Origin: Chloroflexota bacterium
GTDB lineage: Bacteria; Chloroflexota; Dormibacteria; Dormibacterales; Dormibacteraceae
Reading direction: 5' to 3'
NCBI GenBank assembly: GCA_005880755.1
Contig: VBGV01000154.1
Location: forward strand, 1 to 5,266
DNA length: 5,266 nt
Shown: positions 1 through 5,266 of the stretch, in pieces
Position numbering within the stretch: the first letter of the stretch is position 1
Layout of the letters: each line of letters starts with the position of its first letter
Position numbers and translations under genes: made by a program
Notes under the pieces: model-generated
Databases searched by the model: none
What the model saw: only the letters and a program-made list of their open reading frames with translations
Told to the model about the DNA's origin: nothing

Positions 1-196
1 CCTCCTGCAGCTGGTCGATGGGAGTTTGCAGGGCGACGTTGACGGGGCCTTTCTTCTGGCCTTTCGGAGGCGCGGGCCAGAAGTAGACCAGGATCGGCGC
101 GACGGCGGTGATCACCGTGGCCGTCAGGAGGCTCGCCAGCCACCAGCCTAGAAACGTCCGGCGGGTGTATCGCCTTGGGGCCGCGGCCTCTGCCAT
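1..196 (-). CDS. Rieske-type iron-sulfur protein of a cytochrome bc complex, N-terminal part (cut by window edge)
   Basis: Only the first 65 residues are present; the rest lies beyond the left edge. The start is ATG at 194-196, 12 bp downstream of the trpS stop. Seen: a short basic N-terminus, then a twin-arginine motif TRRTFLG (residues 12-18), then one hydrophobic segment of about 25 residues ending in VYFWPAPPKG, then the start of a soluble part (GPVNVALQTPIDQL). This order of Tat-like signal anchor, PP linker and a beta-strand beginning with V-x-V matches the N-termini of Rieske subunits of quinol:cytochrome c/plastocyanin oxidoreductases, which Tat inserts with the [2Fe-2S] domain outside the cytoplasm. 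The cluster-binding CTH and CxxC boxes that would prove it are off the window, so the call rests on N-terminal architecture. The same strand and small gap suggest co-transcription with trpS. There is no strong Shine-Dalgarno, only a weak CTGAG. It could be another Tat-anchored redox protein. Confidence 0.72.
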   Translation of the reverse strand, partial: MAEAAAPRRYTRRTFLGWWLASLLTATVITAVAPILVYFWPAPPKGQKKGPVNVALQTPIDQLQE

Positions 197-208
197 GCGG
201 CTCAGATT

Positions 209-1198
209 TTAGCGATCCCGGTACGGCGGCAGACCGACCGCCTGGCGGACCTCGACCATGGTCCGGCCGGCGACATCCTGTGCCCGTTCCGCGCCGGCGT
301 CCAGGACGCGGTCCACGTACTCGCGAGTCAGACCGGCCCGCCGCTCCCGGAAGGGCGCGAACCGCTCGATGATCCGCTCCGCAAGCAGCTTCTTTTTGTC
401 GTTGCAACCGATCTCCGCCTTTCGGCAGAGCTCCCAGTAGTGCTCCCAGTCGTCGAAGAAGAACTTGTAGAAAGCGCACACGTTGCAGGACCGCGGATGG
501 CCAGGCTGTGCCTTGTAGACCCGTTTCGTGTCGGTCACCATGCTGTGGACCTGCTTGCGGATGTCTTCGGGCTCGTCCGTGACACCGACGATGTTCTTGA
601 GGCTCTTGGACATCTTCGCCTTTCCGTCTGTGCCCTTGACCAGCGGGGCATCCGGGTTGAGGACGATCTGGGGCTCGGGAAACACGTCCCCGTAGGTGCG
701 GTTGAAACGCCTGGTGATCTCGCGGCTGAGCTCGAGGTGCGCCGCCTGATCGCGCCCAACCGGGACGACGTCGCCCTTGACGATGACGATGTCGGCGCAC
801 TGCAGCACCGGATATTCGAACAAGCCCAGGTTGACGTTGTCCGGTTGGTTCCGGACCATCTCCTTGAACGTGGGCACCCTCTGCACCCAGCTCAGTGGTG
901 TGACCATGGCGAGAAGCAGCGTCAGCTCGGCCACTTTGGGGATCGCCGACTGGCGGTACAGGACCGTGCGCTCCGGATCGATGCCGATGGCGATCAGGTC
1001 CATGACCATGTCGTAAAGGTCGTCGGTGAAGTCGTGAGCGTTGGGCTTGGTGGTCAGGGTGTGGTAGTCGGCAACGAAGATGTACGACTCGTACTCGTCC
1101 TGCAGCCGGACGTAGTTGATTCCGGCTCCGAGGTAGTTCCCGAGGTGGAAGCGGCCGGTCACGCGAATTCCGCTCAGAGATCGTTTCCTGGACGACAT
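209..1198 (-). CDS. trpS: Tryptophanyl-tRNA synthetase (TrpRS)
   Basis: Cytoplasmic class I aminoacyl-tRNA synthetase that charges tRNA-Trp with tryptophan using ATP. It is 329 residues long, normal for bacterial TrpRS. Class I signatures are complete: the HIGH-equivalent HLGN at residues 18-21 (within TGRFHLGNY) and KMSKS at 195-199. Family blocks include VADYHTLTT (42-50), FEYPVLQCADIVI (127-139) and VPVGRDQAAHLELSREI (145-161), which form the active site and dimer core. The C-terminal helical anticodon-binding part has cysteines C238, C241, C258 and C265. C238, C258 and C265 sit where Thermotoga TrpRS has three of its four iron-sulfur ligands. The fourth position is K268, and C241 is an extra cysteine (see findings). 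The ATG at 1196-1198 leaves the usual short N-terminus before the Rossmann strand. No Shine-Dalgarno is seen. The gene is divergent from the flippase and is followed by the Rieske gene 12 bp later. Confidence 0.97.
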   Translation of the reverse strand: MSSRKRSLSGIRVTGRFHLGNYLGAGINYVRLQDEYESYIFVADYHTLTTKPNAHDFTDDLYDMVMDLIAIGIDPERTVLYRQSAIPKVAELTLLLAMVTPLSWVQRVPTFKEMVRNQPDNVNLGLFEYPVLQCADIVIVKGDVVPVGRDQAAHLELSREITRRFNRTYGDVFPEPQIVLNPDAPLVKGTDGKAKMSKSLKNIVGVTDEPEDIRKQVHSMVTDTKRVYKAQPGHPRSCNVCAFYKFFFDDWEHYWELCRKAEIGCNDKKKLLAERIIERFAPFRERRAGLTREYVDRVLDAGAERAQDVAGRTMVEVRQAVGLPPYRDR

Positions 1199-1224
1199 GT
1201 GCGGGAGGAGTCTAGCGAGACCAA

Positions 1225-1253
1225 CATTTACGATTCAGTCAGTTGCCTGACAA
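1225..1253 (-). promoter_or_regulatory. Candidate sigma-70-type promoter for trpS
   Basis: Read on the minus strand, TTGTCA (1248-1253, five of six matches to TTGACA) is followed by a 17-base spacer and then a weak -10-like TAAATG (1225-1230, three of six; GTAAAT one base earlier is equally weak). Initiation would fall near 1218, leaving a leader of about 20 bases before the trpS ATG. The -35 element would lie inside the first codons of the divergent flippase gene. The -35 and spacer are good but the -10 is poor, so this is only a candidate. Confidence 0.3.
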
Positions 1254-2709
1254 CGATCCACCACCTGAGCCGCAAGTCCCGAGCCTAGGCCTGGGGTCGC
1301 GGGCGCTCCGCAACACGATCGTCGTGCTCGCCGCCAAGGTCGTCGCGCGCCTGATCGCGCTCCTGACCGTCATCTACCTCGTCAACTCGTTGACAGCCGA
1401 CCGCTACGGCTCCTTCACCGTGCTCATCAACCTCACCGCGATCGCGAGCGTCGTCCTCGACCTCGGCTTCAACGTGCTCTTCGTCCGCGAGGGCGCGCGC
1501 CACCACGACGAGATCCAGCGATACCTGCGCAACGTGATGTCGCTGCGACTGCTGATGTCGATCGTCGCCTTCCTTTTGCTGGCCGCGTTGGTCGGCCTGC
1601 TCGGACTCGGCGACCTCCTCATCCCGGGCTTCTTCCTGATGGTCCTCACCTCTTATGCCACGTTGCTGCGCAACGCGCTCTACGCCGTGCAGCAGCTGCG
1701 CTTGGAGGCTGTGGCGGTGGTGCTCGAAAGCGCCCTCCTGCTCAGCCTTGTGGTGTATGGCAGCCGCACGCAGCAAGGCGTGACCTTTTATGTGTGGGCG
1801 TACGCGGCCCAGTACGCGTTCAGCTGCGTGTACTTCGCCGTCGTCCTGGCGGTCAAGCGCATCGCGGTGGTCGGGTGGAGATTCGAGCTGCCGCTCCTCC
1901 AGGAGTGGTTCTGGAAAGGCCTGCCGTTCGCCTTGACGTTCGTGCTCACGATCCTGTACTTCCGGATCGACCAGCCGCTGGTCTACGCGATTCAATCCAA
2001 GACCGCGGCGGGCTACTACGGCGCTGCCTACAAGCCGATCGAGTCCCTGCTGTTCATCCCGATGACATTCCTGTCCATCGTCTTCCCGGTGCTGTCTGTG
2101 TATCACCGCGAGCGACCGCGGGAGATGGTCGACACGCTGAGCCGGTTCTACAAGGCTCTGCTGCTCATGGGGTGGCCCATGAGCGTCGGCATATACGTGC
2201 TCGCGGTGCCTTTGAACCATGCCCTGCACTTCCGCGATCAGTCCGCCCCGGCGCTCCAGATCCTCGCCCTCGCGCTGGGTTTCGCCTTCGTCAACAACGC
2301 ATTCATCGGCGCCCTGAGCGCCTCCGACCGGCAGTCGTCGTTCACGTGGGCCGCCGCATGGAGCCTGGTCGCGAACGTCGCGCTGAACCTCGCCCTGATC
2401 CCGCGCTTCGGCTACCTCGGTGCAAGCGTGGCGACCGTCCTGACCGAGGTCGTCCTCGGTGCCGTCGCGTGGATCCTGACAGCGCGCCACGTCGGCCGCG
2501 TGCCGGTGCTGGCGCTCAGCTGGCGGATCGTGCTGGCCGGGCTTGTGATGGGCGTTGCGATCTACCCGCTCAGCAGCCTGGAGGGATTGGAGGTCGCGAT
2601 TCCGATCGCCGCCGGCGTCATCGTCTACGCCGCCGCGATCCTCCTGCTGCGGGCGTTGACTGGAGAGGAGATCGCGTGGGCTCGTCGCGCCCTCGCGCTC
2701 GCGCGATGA
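1243..2709 (+). CDS. Polysaccharide/oligosaccharide flippase (MOP superfamily, Wzx/RfbX-like)
   Basis: Integral membrane protein of 488 residues, the usual size for 12-14-helix flippases that move lipid-linked glycans across the cytoplasmic membrane. Hydrophobic segments cover most of the chain, for example about 25-47, 57-80, 102-120, 126-146, 156-172, 182-204, 227-249, 266-285, 305-325, 336-358, 367-386, 391-413, 425-442 and 452-470. Family-like stretches are the N-terminal ALRNTIVVLAAKVVARL (21-37), YFRIDQPLV in mid-protein (239-247) and NLALIPRFGYLGASVATVLTE (382-402). The start is the TTG at 1243: an in-frame TAG at 1213-1215 and no ATG or GTG before 1324 leave it as the only start that keeps the first helix whole. 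No Shine-Dalgarno lies at the right distance. The exact substrate (O-antigen, capsule, teichoic or other glycan) cannot be told from sequence. It overlaps the exonuclease start by 4 bases and lies on the same strand as the RmlA-like gene further right. Confidence 0.92.
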   Translation: MPDNDPPPEPQVPSLGLGSRALRNTIVVLAAKVVARLIALLTVIYLVNSLTADRYGSFTVLINLTAIASVVLDLGFNVLFVREGARHHDEIQRYLRNVMSLRLLMSIVAFLLLAALVGLLGLGDLLIPGFFLMVLTSYATLLRNALYAVQQLRLEAVAVVLESALLLSLVVYGSRTQQGVTFYVWAYAAQYAFSCVYFAVVLAVKRIAVVGWRFELPLLQEWFWKGLPFALTFVLTILYFRIDQPLVYAIQSKTAAGYYGAAYKPIESLLFIPMTFLSIVFPVLSVYHRERPREMVDTLSRFYKALLLMGWPMSVGIYVLAVPLNHALHFRDQSAPALQILALALGFAFVNNAFIGALSASDRQSSFTWAAAWSLVANVALNLALIPRFGYLGASVATVLTEVVLGAVAWILTARHVGRVPVLALSWRIVLAGLVMGVAIYPLSSLEGLEVAIPIAAGVIVYAAAILLLRALTGEEIAWARRALALAR

Positions 2710-3557
2710 GTCCAAAACCGCTTTTCCTGAAACCACGCGGCGCCGCGGAGCTGGTGCCGTGGGAAGAGATCGCGGTCGACGCGCCGGAAGTGGGCGGGCG
2801 CACCGCTCTCGAGGACGCTCAGTTCGTAGCGCTCGACATGGAAACGACGGGCAACGCGCCCTTCCTGGTCCTCGAGATGGGCGCCGAGAGATTCACCCTC
2901 GAACGCCCGCTTTCCTTTTTCGACACGCTCGTCGACTGCCGCGCTCCCATCAACCCTTACGCCCGGAAGCGCCATCACATCGATCGGTCGATGCTCATCG
3001 GAGCGCCGGAGTTCAAGGACGCTCGTCGCGCGTTCCTGCGTTTCGCACACGGCGCGGTGCTGGTCGAGCACAGCCACGACGCGTTCGACACGTGGCTTGT
3101 CGGCCGTGGGCTGGAGAGCCCGCTCGAGCACCCGATCATCGACACCACCGCCCTTGCGAGGCTGGTGCTCGACCTGCCCAAAGGCCAGACGCCGGGACTG
3201 GCTCGCCTGGTCTCTGAGCTGGGCCTGGACGTGACACCCGCCCACGCGGCGCTCGACGACGCGCGCGCCACCGCGATGGTGTTCCGCGCGCTGATCGCCC
3301 GAGCGCGCGAGAAGCTCGGCTGGTCGACCGTCGGGGACGTGCTGGCCGCGTTGCCGCGACCGGTCGTGGACCGGACCGCGCCTAGTCGAAGAGCGTCAGC
3401 TGCAAGTCGGGCTCAGGGTGCTCGAGCCCGGACAGCCCAACCCCAATCAGCCGCACCGGCCGCGACTCCACGTGCGACTTCTCGAGCGCCGAGCGGGCGG
3501 CGCGGAAGATCGTCTCGACGTCGTCGGTCGGGCTCGTCCGGCTCACCTGGCGGCTAA
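2706..3557 (+). CDS. DEDDh 3'-5' exonuclease, DnaQ/epsilon-like, with a probably spurious C-terminal extension
   Basis: Soluble exonuclease of the RNase T/DnaQ fold, predicted to remove 3' nucleotides from nucleic acid with two metal ions. The frame from ATG 2706 encodes 283 residues. Exo I is LDMETTG (43-49; D44, E46). Exo II is HSHDAFD (122-128; D128). Exo III is HAALDDARATAMVF (180-193; H180, D185), giving a full DEDDh set. About 38 residues precede Exo I. The start overlaps the flippase stop (ATGA), has no visible Shine-Dalgarno, and is probably translated by coupling. The recognisable domain ends near residue 204, and a sensible end would be near residue 226 (base 3383). From there to TAA at 3555-3557 the tail is Arg/Ser/Ala/Pro-rich, antisense to dinB, and loses the third-position GC bias (my hand count: 27 of 57 codons against 52 of the preceding 57). 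A lost stop or missing base is likely (see findings). It could be a proofreading subunit or a stand-alone repair or RNA nuclease; sequence alone does not separate these. Confidence 0.88.
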   Translation: MSPKPLFLKPRGAAELVPWEEIAVDAPEVGGRTALEDAQFVALDMETTGNAPFLVLEMGAERFTLERPLSFFDTLVDCRAPINPYARKRHHIDRSMLIGAPEFKDARRAFLRFAHGAVLVEHSHDAFDTWLVGRGLESPLEHPIIDTTALARLVLDLPKGQTPGLARLVSELGLDVTPAHAALDDARATAMVFRALIARAREKLGWSTVGDVLAALPRPVVDRTAPSRRASAASRAQGARARTAQPQSAAPAATPRATSRAPSGRRGRSSRRRRSGSSGSPGG

Positions 3558-4470
3558 CCAGGCTGAAGTCGGGGAGCTTCAGCTTCACGTAGACGGTCCG
3601 CGCGCGGACCCCGTCGGTCTTCAGCCTCTCGGTGACCCGGTCGGTCAGGTCGCGCAGCGCGTGCTCGAGCTGGCCGCGGTCGCTGACGTCTTTGTCGAAG
3701 GTCGTCTCGGCGGAGATGGTCTTGGCGGGCCGGCTCCCGTCGACCGGCTGCCGGTCGCGGCCCTGGGCTAGGCGCTGCAGCACGGCGCCGTTGGTGCCCA
3801 GCGCCTGGACGAGGCGCTGCGTCTCGTAGGCGGCAAGCGCGCCGACCGTGCGCAACCCCATCGCGCGCAGCCTTTCTTCTGTCTTCGGCCCCAGTCCCGG
3901 AATCACGCTGATCGGAAGCGGCGCCAGGAAGTCGGCCTCGGTGCCGGGAGGGACCAGCACCAGGCCGTCCGGCTTGCGCGTCCCGCTTGCCACCTTGGCG
4001 ACGAGCTTTGACGTGGCCGCGCCGACCGACGCCGTCAGCCCGACCTCGGTGTGAATCTGGAACTTGATCCGCCGCGCCACCTCGTCGGCGGTCGAGGTCC
4101 CGTGCCGGGTGCGGGCGGTCACGTCGAGGTACGCCTCGTCCAGGGCGACTCCCTCGACGAGCTCGGGTGAGGTGAAGCGCCGGAAGATCTGGTGCACGAG
4201 CCGGCTCGCCTCGCGATAGCGCGCGCCGTCAGGTACCACGACGGCCAGCTGGGGGCAGACCTGGAGGGCCTCATGGAGGGGCATAGCGGACCGGACCCCA
4301 TACGCCCGAGCCTCGTATGACGCGCCCATGATCACCGCGCGCCGGGAGCGGCCGGCGACCGCGACGGGAACGCCACGGAGCTTGGGATCGTCACGCTGAT
4401 GGACGGACGTGTAGAAGGCGTCCAGGTCGACATGCAGGATTGTCCTCGGCCAGTTGTCGGGTCTCGCCAT
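3382..4470 (-). CDS. dinB: DNA polymerase IV (Y-family translesion polymerase)
   Basis: Error-prone Y-family polymerase that copies past damaged template bases; 362 residues from the chosen start, typical for DinB. Seen in order: catalytic strand HVDLDAFYTSV (13-23) with metal ligand D15 and steric-gate Y20; the fingers block SYEARAYGVRSAMPL (51-65); the second catalytic motif ALDEAYLDVT (109-118) with D111 and E112; TASVGAATSKLVAKVAS (146-162); the thumb helix-hairpin-helix IPGLGPKTEERLRAMGL (190-206); a little-finger domain from about 250; and a terminal QLTLF (357-361), a classical sliding-clamp binding peptide. ATG 4468-4470 is chosen because the family begins about 10-14 residues before HVDLD. 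An in-frame ATG at 4525-4527 would add 19 residues, including WGVGHKWLWQTGRC, which do not look like DinB. Neither start has a clear Shine-Dalgarno. The gene is convergent with the exonuclease and divergent from the RmlA-like gene. No GAAC-N4-GTTC LexA box was found upstream. Confidence 0.96.
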   Translation of the reverse strand: MARPDNWPRTILHVDLDAFYTSVHQRDDPKLRGVPVAVAGRSRRAVIMGASYEARAYGVRSAMPLHEALQVCPQLAVVVPDGARYREASRLVHQIFRRFTSPELVEGVALDEAYLDVTARTRHGTSTADEVARRIKFQIHTEVGLTASVGAATSKLVAKVASGTRKPDGLVLVPPGTEADFLAPLPISVIPGLGPKTEERLRAMGLRTVGALAAYETQRLVQALGTNGAVLQRLAQGRDRQPVDGSRPAKTISAETTFDKDVSDRGQLEHALRDLTDRVTERLKTDGVRARTVYVKLKLPDFSLVSRQVSRTSPTDDVETIFRAARSALEKSHVESRPVRLIGVGLSGLEHPEPDLQLTLFD

Positions 4471-4490
4471 CGCTATGCAGCGGCCAGTCT

Positions 4491-4508
4491 GCCACAACCA
4501 CTTGTGGC
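4491..4508. promoter_or_regulatory. Inverted repeat in the dinB/rmlA divergent region, possible operator
   Basis: GCCACAA (4491-4497) and TTGTGGC (4502-4508) are perfect 7-base reverse complements separated by four bases (CCAC). The site lies 20 bp upstream of the preferred dinB start and 47 bp upstream of the rmlA-like start, where a regulator could affect either gene. Its right arm coincides with the -35-like element proposed for the rmlA-like gene. No regulator can be named. If dinB really starts at 4527, the repeat would lie inside its coding sequence and this reading would be weaker. Confidence 0.35.
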
Positions 4509-4532
4509 CGACCCCCCACTGGGGCATAGAAT
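4502..4532 (+). promoter_or_regulatory. Candidate promoter of the RmlA-like gene
   Basis: TAGAAT at 4527-4532 matches the -10 consensus at five of six positions. A weak -35-like TTGTGG lies at 4502-4507 with a long 19-base spacer. Transcription would begin near 4539-4540, giving a leader of about 16 bases that still contains the GAGG ribosome-binding element at 4544-4547. The -10 is the better half of the evidence. Confidence 0.35.
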
Positions 4533-4543
4533 CCGGTGCCGAT

Positions 4544-4547
4544 GAGG
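4544..4547 (+). promoter_or_regulatory. Shine-Dalgarno-like GAGG before the RmlA-like start
   Basis: GAGG ends eight bases before ATG 4556 and supports that start over the ATG at 4542, which opens only five codons before a stop. It is the clearest Shine-Dalgarno-like element in the window; the other starts have weak ones or none. Confidence 0.5.
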
Positions 4548-4555
4548 CGGATCAG

Positions 4556-5266
4556 ATGAGAGGTGTCATTCTGGCCGGCGGCACGGGCAGCCGGCTGCAC
4601 CCGCTGACGCGAATCACCAACAAGCACCTGCTCCCGATCTACGACCGGCCGATGATCAGCTACGCGATCGAGGCTCTGGTCGGCTCGGGAGTCGGCGAGA
4701 TCATGCTCGTGACCGGTGGTACGCACGCGGGCGAGTTTCTCCGCCTGCTCGGCAACGGCAACGAGTTTGGGATCGACCGCCTTTTCTACGCGTACCAGGA
4801 GAAAGCGGGCGGGATCGCCGAAGCGCTCGCCCTGGCGGAGAAGTTTGTCGCCGGGGACCGGTGCGTCGTCCTGCTGGCGGACAACCTGTTCGAGCGCTCG
4901 ATCCGGCCGTGCGTCGAGGCGTTCCGGAAGCAAGAGCGTGGCGCCCGGGTCGTCCTCTCCAAGGAGCCCGAACCCGAGCACCTGCGCCACCTCGGTGTGG
5001 CTCAGTTCGACGGCAACCGGAGGATCGAGCGGATCATCGAAAAGCCGGCCGAGCCGCCCAGCGAGTTTGCCGTCACGGGCGTGTACTTCTATGACCACTC
5101 TGTGTGGGAGGTGCTTCCCGTCCTGAAACCGTCGGGTCGCGGCGAGCTCGAGATCACCGACGTCAACAACTGGTACCTCGAGCGCGGGTTGATGGAGTAC
5201 GACGTCCTCGAAGGCTACTGGGGGGACGCGGGCGAGTCGATCCAGGCTTATTACGCGGTGCACGAT
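4556..5266 (+). CDS. rfbA: Glucose-1-phosphate thymidylyltransferase-like sugar nucleotidyltransferase (RmlA/RfbA type), C-terminus cut
   Basis: Cytoplasmic enzyme predicted to join a sugar-1-phosphate (most likely glucose-1-phosphate) to dTTP or another NTP, giving an activated sugar for rhamnose or other surface-glycan synthesis. 237 residues are present with no stop before the right edge; family members run to about 240-295. The nucleotide-binding signature is GVILAGGTGSRLHPLT (3-18, R13), followed by NKHLLPIYDRPMI (22-34) with K23. Further blocks are YQEKAGGIAEALALAE (80-95), LLADN (106-110, metal-binding D109), the EKP triad (162-164), VTGVYFYD (173-180), GELEITDVNN (196-205) and YWGDAGES (221-228, second metal Asp D224). 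The NKHLL and GGIAEAL forms resemble the short RmlA-like proteins of actinobacteria and archaea, so the exact nucleotide and sugar are less certain than the family. ATG 4556 has GAGG upstream and gives a canonical N-terminus. It is divergent from dinB; with the flippase it points to a glycan locus continuing rightwards. Confidence 0.92.
   Translation, partial: MRGVILAGGTGSRLHPLTRITNKHLLPIYDRPMISYAIEALVGSGVGEIMLVTGGTHAGEFLRLLGNGNEFGIDRLFYAYQEKAGGIAEALALAEKFVAGDRCVVLLADNLFERSIRPCVEAFRKQERGARVVLSKEPEPEHLRHLGVAQFDGNRRIERIIEKPAEPPSEFAVTGVYFYDHSVWEVLPVLKPSGRGELEITDVNNWYLERGLMEYDVLEGYWGDAGESIQAYYAVHD

Noticed and set aside
440..1288. Plus-strand frame of 282 codons opposite trpS
   Set aside because: Antisense shadow of a fully conserved TrpRS; the translation is Val/Asp/Leu-rich with no recognisable motif.
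1794..2705. Long in-frame extension upstream of the exonuclease, inside the flippase
   Set aside because: The translation is Arg/Pro/Ala-rich out-of-frame flippase DNA; the recognisable exonuclease begins only after ATG 2706.
1285..2736. Open reading frame of 483 codons on the minus strand opposite the flippase
   Set aside because: Its product is an improbable string of charged residues (Asp, Glu, Arg, Gln, His) with no domain. That is what antisense reading of hydrophobic membrane-helix codons in high-GC DNA gives. The plus-strand flippase explains the region.
3357..3366. Perfect 10-base palindrome CGACCGGTCG near the exonuclease 3' end, considered as a terminator
   Set aside because: It has no loop and no following T-run, and lies inside the coding region; short GC palindromes are expected by chance here.
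4471..4527. N-terminal extension of DinB from ATG 4525-4527
   Set aside because: The extra 19 residues (Trp- and Gly-rich) do not match DinB N-termini and would cover the inverted repeat. It is kept only as an alternative start.
4391..5263. Minus-strand frame of 290 codons opposite the RmlA-like gene and the dinB start
   Set aside because: It lies antisense to a clear nucleotidyltransferase carrying all family motifs, overlaps dinB, and has no domain of its own.
1..5266. A novel defence, mobile or CRISPR-type system
   Set aside because: All six genes fall into well-known core or glycan families. No repeats, integrase, transposase, toxin-antitoxin pair or unexplained intergenic space was seen.

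Overview
The window comes from a high-GC bacterium. The genes show a strong preference for G/C at third codon positions. The protein families look like those of soil-type lineages such as Chloroflexota, Dormibacterota or Actinomycetota, but nothing here fixes the phylum. No RNA gene, CRISPR array, insertion sequence, attachment site or long repeat is visible. Genes are packed tightly and no stretch over 300 bases is without one.

Layout. Bases 1-196 (minus) hold the N-terminus of a Tat-targeted, membrane-anchored Rieske-type iron-sulfur protein that is cut by the window edge. Immediately upstream of it on the same strand, 12 bp away, is tryptophanyl-tRNA synthetase (209-1198, minus). A 44-bp divergent gap separates trpS from a MOP-family polysaccharide flippase on the plus strand (1243-2709, TTG start). 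The flippase stop overlaps the start of a DEDDh exonuclease (ATGA at 2706-2709). The exonuclease reads convergently into dinB (DNA polymerase IV, 3382-4470, minus). A short divergent region (about 4471-4555) with an inverted repeat then leads to a sugar-1-phosphate nucleotidyltransferase of the RmlA/RfbA type (4556 to the right edge, plus), also cut by the window.

How the genes relate. The flippase and the RmlA-like enzyme both fit cell-surface glycan assembly (nucleotide-sugar supply and lipid-linked glycan export). The exonuclease and Pol IV both act on DNA, but they are convergent and so are not co-transcribed. TrpS and the Rieske protein are housekeeping and respiratory genes that may share a transcript.

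Most useful observations. (1) The exonuclease reading frame runs about 58 codons past its domain, antisense to dinB. Its third-position GC collapses exactly at the dinB stop, which suggests a lost stop or a missing base near 3381. (2) TrpRS carries a rearranged four-cysteine set compared with the known iron-sulfur TrpRS motif. (3) A perfect 7-bp inverted repeat lies between dinB and rmlA. I found no convincing undescribed multi-gene system; this is mostly ordinary core genome.
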